Positions 17,194-26,580 of a stretch of 64,000 nt of DNA are shown piece by piece. The translations under genes were made by a program, and so were the position numbers. The stretch is from Silvibacterium dinghuense (GTDB taxonomy: Bacteria > Acidobacteriota > Terriglobia > Terriglobales > Acidobacteriaceae), in contig NZ_SDMK01000001.1 in assembly GCF_004123295.1 (NCBI RefSeq), positions 1,240,001-1,304,000 of the forward strand. Reading direction: 5' to 3'. Positions within the stretch are counted from its first letter, which is position 1, and every line of letters begins with the position of its first letter. Under the pieces are notes generated by a model. It ran no database searches and was not told where the DNA came from. It saw nothing but the letters and a program-made list of their open reading frames with translations.

Positions 17194-18576
17194 TCATGCA
17201 AGAGTGAAGACCACGGTAAACCGGGATCCCTGGCCTTCATGGCTGGAGACCTGAATCTCCGCGTGGTGCGTATCCGCGATCCACTTGGCAATCGAAAGCC
17301 CCAGGCCGCTTCCCTCTACCTGAGCGCGTGAGGGATCGGCACGATAGAAGCGGTCGAAGATACGCGGTACATCTCCAGGCGCGATACCGATGCCACTGTC
17401 CTCTACGCGCAGCAGCGCATGGCCTGCAGAGTTCTCAAGCGAGACGCGCACATGGCCGAATGACGGTGTGTATTTGAGCGCGTTGTCGAGCAGAATCCAA
17501 AGCAGCCGGCGCAGGCTCGAAGCATGACCAAGCACCATGAGCGCGGGGGACGTACCCAGCGCAAGGCTGACCTCTATGTTCTTTCGTGCGCCAAGAGTCG
17601 TGGCCATGGCGCAGCCATCCGCAACAATCTCGGCGAGATCCACTGGCTCGAGAATAAGACTCGTAGGCTCGCTGTCGGCACGGGCCAGCTCGAGCATCTG
17701 TTCGAGCAACACGGCAGCATTCGCCGACTCCTCGATGATGGCGTTAAGAGCCTCGCGGCTCGAAGCATCCACATCCGGCTGGCGGAGGGCAACCTCGGCG
17801 ATGGTGCGCGTCAGCGAAAGCGGACCACGCAGCTCATGCGAAGCATCGGCAGTAAACTGCTTGAGCTTGAGGACCGCAACCTCCAGCCGCGCAAGCATGT
17901 CATTGCAGGTCTCAGCGAGGCGCTCGAGCTCGTCACCACTGCGCGACACGGGCAGGCGCTCGGAGAGATTGCGAATGCCGATGGAACGCACGGCAACCGT
18001 GATGCGATCGACCGGGCCGAGCGCGCGGCGGCTCATCCAGTAGCCGCCGGCCATCGAGATCAGCAACAGCACCGGAGCCAGCGTAAACATGCCATGGCGG
18101 AACTCGGCGAGCAGTTCAAGATTCGCGGCCTGCGGCGCCGCGGCGACCAGCACCAATGGCCCCCATGCCTCATCGCGAAAAGAGCGCTCGATCACCAGAT
18201 AGGGTTGTCCCTCCGCGTGGATCGAGAAAAAGCTCTCGGAGCTCACATTGCCGACCGGAGGCCAGGAGAAATCGGTGGAAGAGGGCGATGGCCAGAGCAC
18301 AGAACCATCTGCGCGAAACACTTCGGCGCGGCCGCCACCCGTGGCGGTGGCAAAGTCGCGGAAGTCGCCGGCGCGGCTTGCGGCCGGGGCACGCTCATTG
18401 CGTCGCATCATCTCCTGCAGGCGATCGATGCGACGGCTGAGCGTGAGGTGCCGTTCCGCGGAGAGGTTGCGCTGCAGGTTCAGCCACATGGCCGCGCCGA
18501 AGAGAACCCAGCCGGCGAGAAAGATCACACCGAACCACACGGTGAGGCGCGTAGAGATGGAGATAACGCGCCTCAA
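17194..18576 (-). CDS. Sensor histidine kinase (HAMP, HisKA, HATPase)
   Basis: The 460-residue kinase has helix 1 at about 10-32, a periplasmic sensor to about 155, helix 2 (MFTLAPVLLLISMAGGYWM), a HAMP segment with RALGPVDRITVAVRSIG, a HisKA domain with phospho-acceptor His247 in ADASHELRGPLSL, and an ATPase domain with LDNALKYTPSFG, VEDSGIGIAPGD and GSGLGLSIAKWI. Its ATG overlaps the stop of the response regulator by 4 nt. General resemblance is to CusS/heavy-metal-type kinases, but the sensor domain is not informative. Because the divergent neighbours are a TonB receptor and a phytase, phosphate or phytate status is a plausible signal; that is inference. Confidence 0.93.
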   Translation of the reverse strand: MRRVISISTRLTVWFGVIFLAGWVLFGAAMWLNLQRNLSAERHLTLSRRIDRLQEMMRRNERAPAASRAGDFRDFATATGGGRAEVFRADGSVLWPSPSSTDFSWPPVGNVSSESFFSIHAEGQPYLVIERSFRDEAWGPLVLVAAAPQAANLELLAEFRHGMFTLAPVLLLISMAGGYWMSRRALGPVDRITVAVRSIGIRNLSERLPVSRSGDELERLAETCNDMLARLEVAVLKLKQFTADASHELRGPLSLTRTIAEVALRQPDVDASSREALNAIIEESANAAVLLEQMLELARADSEPTSLILEPVDLAEIVADGCAMATTLGARKNIEVSLALGTSPALMVLGHASSLRRLLWILLDNALKYTPSFGHVRVSLENSAGHALLRVEDSGIGIAPGDVPRIFDRFYRADPSRAQVEGSGLGLSIAKWIADTHHAEIQVSSHEGQGSRFTVVFTLA

Positions 18577-19250
18577 CCGGCCTCAGCGCGCAGGCAGTAG
18601 CCAACACCGCGAACGGTGTGCAGCAGCTCGGGCTCACCGGGCTGGGTGATCTTGCCGCGCAGAGCGCGAATGAAGACATACAGACTGTCGAAGCTGACAT
18701 CGCAACCCGGCCCCCATGCCTCTTCAATGAGCGCGCCATGCGGCACCACTGCCGGAGCGCGGCGCAGCAGGATTTCCAGCAGCGCGCACTCGGTGCGCGT
18801 AAGCACCGCGACACGCTCACCGCGCTGCAGCTCGAACATCCAGGGACGCAGCACAAGATCCTCACAACGCAGCTCGCGCGGCGCACGCGCAGGAATGCGA
18901 CGCTCGGTGGCACGCACTTTGGCCAGCAGCACATCGAGCGCAAAGGGCTTGGTGAGGTAGTCATCCGCACCGGCATCGAGGCCGGTGACGATGTCCTGCA
19001 TGGAGTCGCGCGCAGAGAGGATGATGGCCTGCGTCTCCAGGCGCAGATCGCGGATACGGCGCACCACTTCAAAGCCATCCATGCGCGGCATCATCACATC
19101 GATCAACAACAGATCGAACTCTGCCGAACGACCCAGGCGCAGCGCCTCGCTGCCATCGGCGGCCAACGTAACCGAATGTCCTTCCCCCTCGAGCGCCCGG
19201 CCGATCTGCACGGCGAAATTGCGTTTGTCTTCTGCGATCAGAATCTTCAT
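18573..19250 (-). CDS. OmpR family response regulator
   Basis: Receiver domain with MKILIAEDKRNFA, phospho-acceptor Asp51 in LLLIDVMMPRMDG, Ser/Thr-type switch in AIILSARDS and KPFALDVLL, followed by a winged-helix output domain ending TVRGVGYCLRAEAG. ATG at 19256 is also possible (adds MV); 19250 matches the usual receiver start. It is the first gene of a minus-strand operon with the kinase and probably the globin. The region between it and the TonB receptor contains an 11-bp-period direct repeat of the type bound by this family. Confidence 0.93.
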   Translation of the reverse strand: MKILIAEDKRNFAVQIGRALEGEGHSVTLAADGSEALRLGRSAEFDLLLIDVMMPRMDGFEVVRRIRDLRLETQAIILSARDSMQDIVTGLDAGADDYLTKPFALDVLLAKVRATERRIPARAPRELRCEDLVLRPWMFELQRGERVAVLTRTECALLEILLRRAPAVVPHGALIEEAWGPGCDVSFDSLYVFIRALRGKITQPGEPELLHTVRGVGYCLRAEAG

Positions 19251-19345
19251 GACCATGATTTCTGCCTTGCGGCATTTTGCTGTTTCTTTTCAACCTAGCG
19301 GCGGCTTATGAATGTGCCGTGAATTTCCCCGCTTCCGCTGCCGAT

Positions 19346-19398
19346 CCTTAGGTTGGCCTTAGGTTCGTTTGCCACACTGCACTCACTTCCCGGATAAA
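19346..19398 (+). promoter_or_regulatory. Direct-repeat box abutting the TonB receptor/phytase promoter
   Basis: CCTTAGGTT occurs at 19346-19354 and 19357-19365, an 11-bp period typical of OmpR/PhoB-family operators. Three bases further on lies TTGCCA (19369-19374), an 18-bp spacer and GATAAA (19393-19398), a candidate promoter for the plus-strand genes. The repeat thus sits where a response regulator would contact RNA polymerase as an activator. The divergent neighbour is such a regulator. Confidence 0.55.
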
Positions 19399-19452
19399 GT
19401 CATGCGTAATCCCCCACACACGCATGGCTCCGGGCTGAAAGAGGATATGTTC

Positions 19453-22400
19453 ATGAAGACGAATCCGCTGCGCCGCGGAGCCCGGAGTCTTACGCTCAGC
19501 CTGGCTCTCTCGACAGCAACTCTTCTTTGCGCGACCGCCGCTCCGGCCGTCGCACAGGTCAGCCGCGGCATCGTGCAGGGTACGGTAGTGGATGCAGCGG
19601 GCGCCGCGGTGCCCGGCGCGCAATTGGAACTGTTACCGGCACATATTAAAGGCGTCACGGATGCGCAGGGCACCTTTCGCCTGTCCGATATTCCTGCGGG
19701 CAGCTACACCCTCACCGTGTCTTACGTCGGCTTCTCGCCGCTCACCTCGCCCGTTTCCGTCACCGCGAGCCAGACCAGCACACTCTCGCTGCAGCTCACC
19801 GTAGCCAATCATGCCGAGCAGATTCTGGTCAGCGCTTCCCGCCCGCACGGCGAGGCCGAGGCCATCAACGAGACGCGCACCGCCGACAACATCAAGGAAG
19901 TGATGCCGTCGGAAGTTATCCGCAGCCTTCCCAATGCCAACGTCGCCGACGCCATTGGCCGCCTGCCCGGTGTCACGCTCTATCGCATCGAAGGCGAGGG
20001 TGTGTACATCCAGGTGCGCGGCACCGAGCCGCGTCTCACCAACGTGACTGTGGACGGCATCACCATTCCTGCTCCCGAACCGACCGTTCGCCAGGTCCGC
20101 CTCGATGTCATCCCCTCGGACATGGTGGATTCCATCGAGATGAACAAGACGCTGCAGGCCAACATGGACGGCAACGGCATTGGCGGCTCCGTGAACCTGC
20201 GCACGAAGGAAGCCGGCGAGAGGCCCACCTTCGATGCTTACAGCGATGGCGGCTACACTCCTATCCTCAACGGTGTCGGGTCTTATGACTTTGGCGGCAC
20301 TGCCGGAAAGCGCTTCGGCGCGAGCAAACGATTCGGCCTGCTGGGCAACGCCGTGATGGATTACAACGGCCGCGGCATCGATAACATCCAGCCCTCGCTC
20401 GATCCACTCTCAACCTTCTCCACGCCGTTCTACGACAACAACACCATCCGTGAATACCGCTACAACCGCACCCGTTACGGCTTCGACGGCAGCGCCGATT
20501 TCCGGGTAACCGACAGCACCACGCTCTACGCTCACGGCTTCTTCTCCGACCTCGCGGACTATGGAGACAAGTGGTACTACGAGCCGGTTTCGGTCGCCAT
20601 CTCCGGCACCGCGGCCGATCCGGTCTATCCCTCCGCCTCCACCAAGAGCTCGAGCCCCAAGTTCTACACCTCGAACAAGCGTCCGAATGCAGCGGTAAGC
20701 ACGCTGATCCTGGGCGGACGCACGGTGCACAGCGATTCGCTGTGGCTCTACCAGATCTCCGCCTCGCGCTCCTACGAGCAGGACTCAGCCGGCAACCCCA
20801 AGGCTGACTTCAGCTGGATAGGCAGCACGCTCTACTGCAACTATGTTCCTTCGGCACAGAACGACGCGAATCATCCGCACTTCGGCAATTGCGATAACTC
20901 TGCGAACTCGCCGCTGCTGAACGGCGCGAACTGGCGGTTCAAGGACATCACCACCTCGACCGGCATCAACGCCCAGCTCAATCTCACCGCGCAGACTTCC
21001 TGGGCACACGGTTATCGCTGGTGGGATCACAACGGCACCTTCGAGGCGGGCTTCAAATTCACCAATGCACACCAGACGCAGGATGCGACCGAGACCGTCT
21101 ATGACAGCTTTCCCTCGACCGCGCCGCTGATGTCCGACCTCGCCGATAAGTTCACCAACACGGACTACTACGGCGGCCACTACTTCGGCGGTCATTACGG
21201 ACAGGTCTCGGACTTCACCAAGACGCAGGCGTATACGCTCGCCAACTACCAGGGCTATATCGACAAGCAGAAGACCGCGGCCGATACCTATCCCAATCTC
21301 TTCCACACCGTCGAGCAGATCACTGCAGGCTACCTGATGAACTCGATCGACTTCGGCCGCCTGCATGTGAACACCGGCCTGCGCATCGAAGCCACACGCG
21401 ATCTCACCTTCGGCTACAACGTCAACTTCTACGGAACCTACAGCGACGGCAGCTACAGCGGCGGAAGCTCGTCAGAGCTCTGCTCCGGCAATACGGCCCC
21501 TGTCGCACCCGCGCCCGGCAACTGCTACACCTTCACCGGCGTGAACAACAACCCGAGCTACGTGGATCTTCTGCCCAGCGCGCAGTTCCGTTACGCGCTC
21601 ACGCAGGATGCCAATATCCGCGCCGTATATTCGCGCGGCATCGCGCGTCCCGATCCCTACCAGCTTGTTCCCTACGTCACGGAAGATTCGACGGCGAGCC
21701 CCATCAGCGTGCTCATCGGCAATCCGAATCTGCGCACCGAGCACGCGAACAACTACGATGTGCTCTTCGAGGACTATCTCCACCCACTCGGCCTGGTACA
21801 AGCCGGCTTCTTCTTCAAGCAGCTCACCGCGCCACAGGTGGAAGTCACCATCCCCAGCAACATCAGCCTCTCCTCGTTTCCCGCGGGCTATTTCCCCACC
21901 TCGATCCAGCAGGTCATCGAGCAATATCCCGGTGACGCCATCACGCAGTACACCAATGGGAAGAATGCCTATCTCTACGGCATCGAGCTGAACTTCCAAC
22001 AGCATTTCAGCTATCTGCCCGGCTTCCTGAGCGGGCTCGGCCTGACTGCCAACTACACCTACACCGGCTCGCAGGAAAAGGGTCTGCCACTGCGCAGCGA
22101 CAGCCCTTCCACCATCGACCAGTCGCCGAATTCCTGGCGCATCAGCCCCACGTACGACACGAAGCGCTTCTCCGCGCGCGCCGGCCTGGCTTATGACGGC
22201 GCCAGCCTCTTCCAGTACCAGTACATCTCGCCGACTTATGTCTCCGGTTCCGATCCCAGCGGCCTCGGCCCCAAGGGACCGTCCGGCGACATCTGGACGC
22301 TAACGCACTTCCAGGTCGACGCACAGGCCAGCTATCGCGTGTGGAAGGGTCTGCGCGCCGTCGTGAACGGACTCAACCTGAACAACGAGGTCTTCGGCTA

Positions 22401-22494
22401 CTACACCGGCAGCAAGGCGTTCATCAACCAGCGCGAGTTCTATAAACCGACGTACAGCGGCGGCCTGCGCTACACCTTCTCGCCCGCCCGCTAA
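19453..22494 (+). CDS. TonB-dependent receptor with carboxypeptidase-regulatory-like domain
   Basis: The 1013-residue outer-membrane receptor has a signal peptide (LTLSLALSTATLLCATAAPAV), a CarboxypepD_reg-like beta sandwich (QGTVVDAAGAAVPGAQLEL, about residues 40-120), a plug with ADAIGRLPGVTLYRIEGEG and NGIGGSVNLRTKEA, and a 22-strand barrel ending GGLRYTFSPAR. It resembles the TonB-Xanthomonas/Caulobacter subgroup. AGAGG lies about 8 nt before ATG 19453; ATG 19447 is too close to that site. The phytase-type phosphatase follows on the same strand after 97 nt, suggesting uptake of inositol phosphate or a phosphate-containing ligand. The substrate cannot be read from sequence. Confidence 0.93.
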   Translation: MKTNPLRRGARSLTLSLALSTATLLCATAAPAVAQVSRGIVQGTVVDAAGAAVPGAQLELLPAHIKGVTDAQGTFRLSDIPAGSYTLTVSYVGFSPLTSPVSVTASQTSTLSLQLTVANHAEQILVSASRPHGEAEAINETRTADNIKEVMPSEVIRSLPNANVADAIGRLPGVTLYRIEGEGVYIQVRGTEPRLTNVTVDGITIPAPEPTVRQVRLDVIPSDMVDSIEMNKTLQANMDGNGIGGSVNLRTKEAGERPTFDAYSDGGYTPILNGVGSYDFGGTAGKRFGASKRFGLLGNAVMDYNGRGIDNIQPSLDPLSTFSTPFYDNNTIREYRYNRTRYGFDGSADFRVTDSTTLYAHGFFSDLADYGDKWYYEPVSVAISGTAADPVYPSASTKSSSPKFYTSNKRPNAAVSTLILGGRTVHSDSLWLYQISASRSYEQDSAGNPKADFSWIGSTLYCNYVPSAQNDANHPHFGNCDNSANSPLLNGANWRFKDITTSTGINAQLNLTAQTSWAHGYRWWDHNGTFEAGFKFTNAHQTQDATETVYDSFPSTAPLMSDLADKFTNTDYYGGHYFGGHYGQVSDFTKTQAYTLANYQGYIDKQKTAADTYPNLFHTVEQITAGYLMNSIDFGRLHVNTGLRIEATRDLTFGYNVNFYGTYSDGSYSGGSSSELCSGNTAPVAPAPGNCYTFTGVNNNPSYVDLLPSAQFRYALTQDANIRAVYSRGIARPDPYQLVPYVTEDSTASPISVLIGNPNLRTEHANNYDVLFEDYLHPLGLVQAGFFFKQLTAPQVEVTIPSNISLSSFPAGYFPTSIQQVIEQYPGDAITQYTNGKNAYLYGIELNFQQHFSYLPGFLSGLGLTANYTYTGSQEKGLPLRSDSPSTIDQSPNSWRISPTYDTKRFSARAGLAYDGASLFQYQYISPTYVSGSDPSGLGPKGPSGDIWTLTHFQVDAQASYRVWKGLRAVVNGLNLNNEVFGYYTGSKAFINQREFYKPTYSGGLRYTFSPAR

Positions 22495-22591
22495 CGTCCA
22501 CTCATCCTGACTGCGCGGTGGAGATGGAAACCACTTCGTCTCTACCGCGTGGCCAGTGCCTCGGTACTTTATAAGGAAACAAAACGCTTCC

Positions 22592-23881
22592 ATGCCCATC
22601 CGAACCCAACTACTGGCCGCGCTCTTCCCGCTTCTCGTTCTCTCCCCGGCCTCGCCACAGGCACACGCTCCCGCAGACAATTCAAAACTGATCTACACCC
22701 TCATCGTGAGCCGGCATGGCGTGCGCAGCCCCACCGGAAAGAGCACGCAATACGATCGCTACTCGAAGGCCGCATGGCCTGCATGGACCACGGCACCGGG
22801 TGAGCTGACGCCACACGGCTTCGCGCTGATGAAGATCTTCGGCAGCTACGATCGCGAGCTATTCAGCAGTGAAGGGCTTTTCTCCGCGCAGGATTGCGCC
22901 GATGCAACCCGCATCACCATCCACGCCGACTCCGACCAGCGCACCCGCGAGACCGGACGAGCGCTCGCCGAAGGACTCTTTCCCGGATGCAGCGTGCCTG
23001 TGCAGGCGAAAGCCGAAGGCACGCACGATCCGCTCTTTCATCCTGCGAACATTCCGCCTGCGCAGGCAGAGCTTGCAGCAGCAGCAATTCTGGGCCGCAT
23101 TGGCGGCGATCCGGCTGCCATCGTTGCCGCCTACCATGCACCGCTGGCCGAATTCGATTCCCTGCTCGCCTCCTGCGGCGATGCGGAGCCCGGCCACAGC
23201 CGCACTTCGCTCTTCGACATTCCATCGACTATCTCAACCGGGACTGACGATCATCTTGCCGAAGTGAAAGGGCCGCTCAGTGTGGCCGCGACACTCACCG
23301 AAAATCTGCTGCTCGCATACACCGAAGGCATGGACATGAAACAGGTCGGCTGGGGATGCATCGATGGCACACGTCTGCGCTCACTCATGGACCTGCATAC
23401 CGCCTCGTCCGAGTTCGCCCTGCGCACCCCGGCAGTCGCCGGGCCACTCTCTTCGTCGCTGTTGCGCGTAATCGCAGCCTCGCTGGCTCAGGCCGCCACA
23501 GGAAAGCCCGTGAACGATGCAGAGGGCCGCGTTGGAGACAAGATGCTCCTGCTGGTGGGGCATGATACGAATCTCTCTGCCATCGCCGGCGCGCTTCACC
23601 TTGACTGGATCCTCGATGACCGGCGGGACGATACGCCGCCCGGCTCGGCGCTGGAGCTCGAGCTAAGGCAGGATGCCTCGGGACGGCGTACCGTGCAGCT
23701 CTTCTTCACCGCGCAGACCCTCGAGCAGATGCGCAATGCAGCGCCGCTCAGCCTTACGAATCCGGCACCGCGCGTGCCGGTCTTCATCCCAGGCTGCAGC
23801 GCTGCGGATGGAGCTTGCGAGCTAGGCAGCTTCGAAGTGCTGCTCAAAGAGCGCATGCAACAGGCGCAAAGCACCCGATAA
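22592..23881 (+). CDS. Secreted histidine-acid phosphatase (phytase/AppA type)
   Basis: The 429-residue protein has a signal peptide (LLAALFPLLVLSPASPQAHA), the histidine phosphatase signature SRHGVRSPTG with nucleophile His42, and the proton-donor dipeptide His324-Asp325 in LLVGHDTNLSAIAG. This is the AppA/glucose-1-phosphatase branch, which acts in the periplasm on phytate or sugar phosphates. ATG 22592 is preferred over an upstream GTG because it gives a clean signal peptide. It probably shares a transcript with the TonB receptor. A strong hairpin follows the stop directly. Confidence 0.92.
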   Translation: MPIRTQLLAALFPLLVLSPASPQAHAPADNSKLIYTLIVSRHGVRSPTGKSTQYDRYSKAAWPAWTTAPGELTPHGFALMKIFGSYDRELFSSEGLFSAQDCADATRITIHADSDQRTRETGRALAEGLFPGCSVPVQAKAEGTHDPLFHPANIPPAQAELAAAAILGRIGGDPAAIVAAYHAPLAEFDSLLASCGDAEPGHSRTSLFDIPSTISTGTDDHLAEVKGPLSVAATLTENLLLAYTEGMDMKQVGWGCIDGTRLRSLMDLHTASSEFALRTPAVAGPLSSSLLRVIAASLAQAATGKPVNDAEGRVGDKMLLLVGHDTNLSAIAGALHLDWILDDRRDDTPPGSALELELRQDASGRRTVQLFFTAQTLEQMRNAAPLSLTNPAPRVPVFIPGCSAADGACELGSFEVLLKERMQQAQSTR

Positions 23882-23886
23882 ATGAA

Positions 23887-23917
23887 AACACCCGGACGCG
23901 GGGAGCGTCCGGGTGTT
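23887..23917. terminator. Hairpin after the phytase gene
   Basis: A perfect 13-bp stem (AACACCCGGACGC / GCGTCCGGGTGTT) with loop GGGGA starts 5 nt after the stop. There is no U-run on the plus strand, while on the minus strand a short T-rich stretch follows, so it may act bidirectionally or as an mRNA-stabilising hairpin. Confidence 0.6.
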
Positions 23918-24015
23918 CGGCCAGGGCGAAGTTGGGGAAACCCGCCCGGTCGCGGCTCATGAGCTCACACCATAAGATATTTTTCCTGATACTGCGTTCC
24001 GGTAAGCGGTCGTGC

Positions 24016-24046
24016 CATGCCGTTTTCATTGATAGAAAACGGCATG
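24016..24046. repeat. Perfect 12-bp inverted repeat
   Basis: CATGCCGTTTTC (24016-24027) and GAAAACGGCATG (24035-24046) are perfect complements with a 7-nt loop. It lies downstream of the minus-strand gene at 24086 and could end its transcript, though no T-run follows. Confidence 0.5.
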
Positions 24047-24085
24047 AGCAGTCTCGTCATCCCTGACAACTTCAGGAAAAATGAT

Positions 24086-24397
24086 CTAGCGGCGCCCATG
24101 GTCCCAGCCGCGATAATCCACGTGGTAGCCGCGGTCATAACGCGGGCCATAGCCGTAATCGCGCACAACATAGTGCTCGTGATGCATCCACTGTCCCGGC
24201 ACCCATACCGCGCCCGCGTAGTAGCCCGGCGTCCACACATAATCCACACCCGGGCACGGCGGCACGTAATTGCTGTAGACGACAGGAGGAGCCGGAGGTC
24301 CTACGCGCACCGCAAAGGCGACCTGCGCCTGCGCTGCTGCCGCGCCCGCCGCGGCGATGATTCCAGTCAATGCAAGAGTACGAAGGATGCCTTTCAT
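24086..24397 (-). CDS. Small secreted YXWGXW-repeat-like protein
   Basis: The 103-residue product has a signal peptide (ILRTLALTGIIAAAGAAAAQA) and a mature part with the aromatic pattern DYVWTPGYYAGAVWVPGQW, similar to YXWGXW-repeat envelope proteins, then a Tyr/Arg/His-rich tail. AAGGAG lies 6 nt before ATG 24397; upstream in-frame ATGs would destroy the signal peptide. It is monocistronic. Function is unknown for this family. Confidence 0.8.
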   Translation of the reverse strand: MKGILRTLALTGIIAAAGAAAAQAQVAFAVRVGPPAPPVVYSNYVPPCPGVDYVWTPGYYAGAVWVPGQWMHHEHYVVRDYGYGPRYDRGYHVDYRGWDHGRR

Positions 24398-24579
24398 TGG
24401 AGCTCCTTTCGAGCCGGTCTCCGAACTGCTCTCGAAGTTGCCGCGCTCTTTTCCGGAGAGCCTCTTTCTGCCTGATCCCCGTTGCTCTGAACAGGTAAAC
24501 AGCAGGTCGCGCAGATTGTTGCGGAGATTTATTTTTCTCGATCCACGCAACCTTCACAGGGCCACGTGCATTGCTGTTG

Positions 24580-24667
24580 CGCACAGGGACTGGCCGTCCA
24601 GGCGATCCGCCTTCGGCTGCTGCGCACAGGGCGACCCGCCTTCGGCCTCAGCTCCCGATGGTCGCGA
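24580..24667. repeat. Dispersed intergenic repeat, family A (copy 1)
   Basis: Contains GGGACTGGCCGTCCAGGC, two CCGCCTTCGGC blocks and GCTCCCGATGGTCGCG, the same ordered motifs as at 26304, 41465 and 41512 and, in part, 31669. It ends about 10 bp before the stop of the esterase pseudogene. Confidence 0.6.
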
Positions 24668-24677
24668 TCCAGGATGC

Positions 24678-26286
24678 TCAGCGACCAGCGCAGGCAGCAG
24701 GTTTGCCGCTCGCAGGCCACAGCTTCTCGAAAACACGGAAGGTGGTATCGGGAAGATCGCGCACCGTGTCCGTATCCGAGAATTCCATGTAGGGCGTCTC
24801 GCCGTTTGAGCCGATGCGCTGCCACAGCGAGCTCTCCATCAGACGCGGATCGCCGGTACGCGCAAAGTGCAGCCACGCCGTCATCATCCGGTCGGAGAGC
24901 CGGTGATCCGCAGCTTCGTACTCCTCCGGATGCGTATGCGTCAGCCCAAACACATAGTCGAGCTCGGCCGAATGCCGCGCGCCCGTTTTCGTCTTCGCGT
25001 TTTCCGGACTCACACGCGCAAAACGATAGAGATAGGCGTGCTCGGCACGCGCCGTTTCGAAGGCGCCATAGAGAAACAGTGCGTCGGTGACCAGATGATT
25101 GGCGGACTCGGGTATCTGCTCCGCCGTCGTTGCCGGATAGAGCGCCAAAAGCTCGCGTCCACACGGCGTGTAGGTGCGCTCTACATATTGCGACCACTCC
25201 ACCGGGGTGTGCGCGGGCAGCGCACGGATAAACACCGAAGCCTCATCCGTATTTGTTCCCACCATCACCGGCACACGCAACCCATGGCCCTCGGCATAGA
25301 GCCGCGCATGCTGCTCCGGCACCACCCAGCCATCCACAAACGGCCACCACGGATGATCGATCCCCTGCGGCGACTGCGCATGGCCCTCAGGCCTCAGCCG
25401 CGCCTGTCCACTGCCGCCCGTGCCGAAGAGCTTTGCCGTTGCCTCTGCGGCGCGTGCAAGCACTGCCTCAGTCGAGAGCCTGCGCAGTTCGGCAATGGTC
25501 GGCGCGATGGCAACGCCAACACTCTCCATGCCGGTAAGACCTCGATACGGCGCATGCAGTTCCGGGTCCGGCGTGAACAGCGACGATGGGCTCTCGAGGA
25601 TGGCCTTGTCGAAGGCCCGCGGTGTATGCGCATCACCGGCAGCCAGCGGCGAAACAAGCAGATAACCGATGCTGGTTGCGCCTGCGCTTTCGCCGAACAC
25701 CGTGATATTGCGCGCATCGCCGCCAAACGTGGCGATATTCTCGCGCACCCAGCGCAGCGCTGCGACCTGGTCCATTAAGCCGTAATTGCCCGAGGCGTGC
25801 TGCGGCGACTCCCGCGTGAGGTCCGGATGCGCGAGGAATCCGAAGACGCCCAGCCGGTAGTTCAGCGTAACCACGACGGCTCCGCGACGCGCCAGCGCCA
25901 TGCCGCTCAGCGGCGATCCACTTGCCGTGCCATGCACAAAGCCCCCGCCGTGGAGATAGACCATCACCGGCGCCGGAATTGCGGGCTTGAGCGATGGCGT
26001 CCATACATTGAGCGTCAGGCAGTCCTCGCTCATCTGGCTGCGCGCCGTGCGGCTGGAAAAGCCTTCCTGCGCACACGCCGGCCCGTACTGCGTAAGGAAT
26101 CCCCTTGAAGACCAGGACCGGGGCATACGCCTCGGCGAGCTCGCCGGCCAGCTCTCCCTGCGTGACATGAACGATGGTCTTCGGAAAGCCCAGCTGCTCC
26201 TGTTGCGCGAGCAGGGCGCTCGTCCGCGCAACTAGCTGCATGCCGCACACCAGCAACATCAGCCATGAGCACCAGAGCTTTTTCAT
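24678..26286 (-). pseudogene. Type B carboxylesterase interrupted by a frameshifting internal deletion
   Basis: Reading starts at ATG 26286 with a signal peptide (WLMLLVCGMQLVARTSALLA) and a normal esterase N-terminus, VTQGELAGELAEAYAPVLVF then KGIPYA. Homology then jumps to another frame near 26085-26095 and continues as QYGPACAQEGF, SEDCLTLNVWTP, the oxyanion loop YLHGGGFVHG, the nucleophile in FGESAGATS, and a histidine region GARHSAELDYVFG. Roughly 25 residues that normally lie between KGIPYA and the FGPAC-like segment (the APPVG..RW..P region) are missing, and the lost length is not a multiple of three. The triad is otherwise intact. Either a recent deletion or a sequence error. Confidence 0.8.
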
Positions 26287-26303
26287 CGCCAGCCACTCTA
26301 CCA

Positions 26304-26372
26304 CTGCTGCGCGCAGGGCGGGACTGGCCGTCCAGGCCTTGCGCCTTCGGCACCCGCTCCCGCTGGTCGCGG
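26304..26372. repeat. Dispersed intergenic repeat, family A (copy 2)
   Basis: Carries GGGACTGGCCGTCCAGGCC, GCGCCTTCGGC and CGCTCCCGCTGGTCGCG in the same order as copy 1. It sits just upstream of the esterase start. Confidence 0.6.
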
Positions 26373-26477
26373 CACTGGGCCCGGGTAGCCGTATCCATCC
26401 TGATGGTGGAGACGCCCCGACAAAAATCCCACGTCTCCACTTCGAAACGTGGAATACCCGGCTGCAACACCTCGGAT

Positions 26478-26562
26478 CGCGACCCGCGGGAGCGTTGAGA
26501 CTCCTCGCAGCAGAACAAGCGCGAGCGAAGCGAGCAGTCGCCGGGACGGCCAGTCCCGCTGA
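26478..26562. repeat. Dispersed intergenic repeat, family A (copy 3, inverted)
   Basis: Contains ATCGCGACCCGCGGGAGCG and GGGACGGCCAGTCCCGC, the complement of motifs in copy 2. Copies 2 and 3 therefore flank about 105 bp as an inverted pair directly upstream of murC. Confidence 0.5.
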
Positions 26563-26580
26563 TAACCTAAAAAGCGAATC

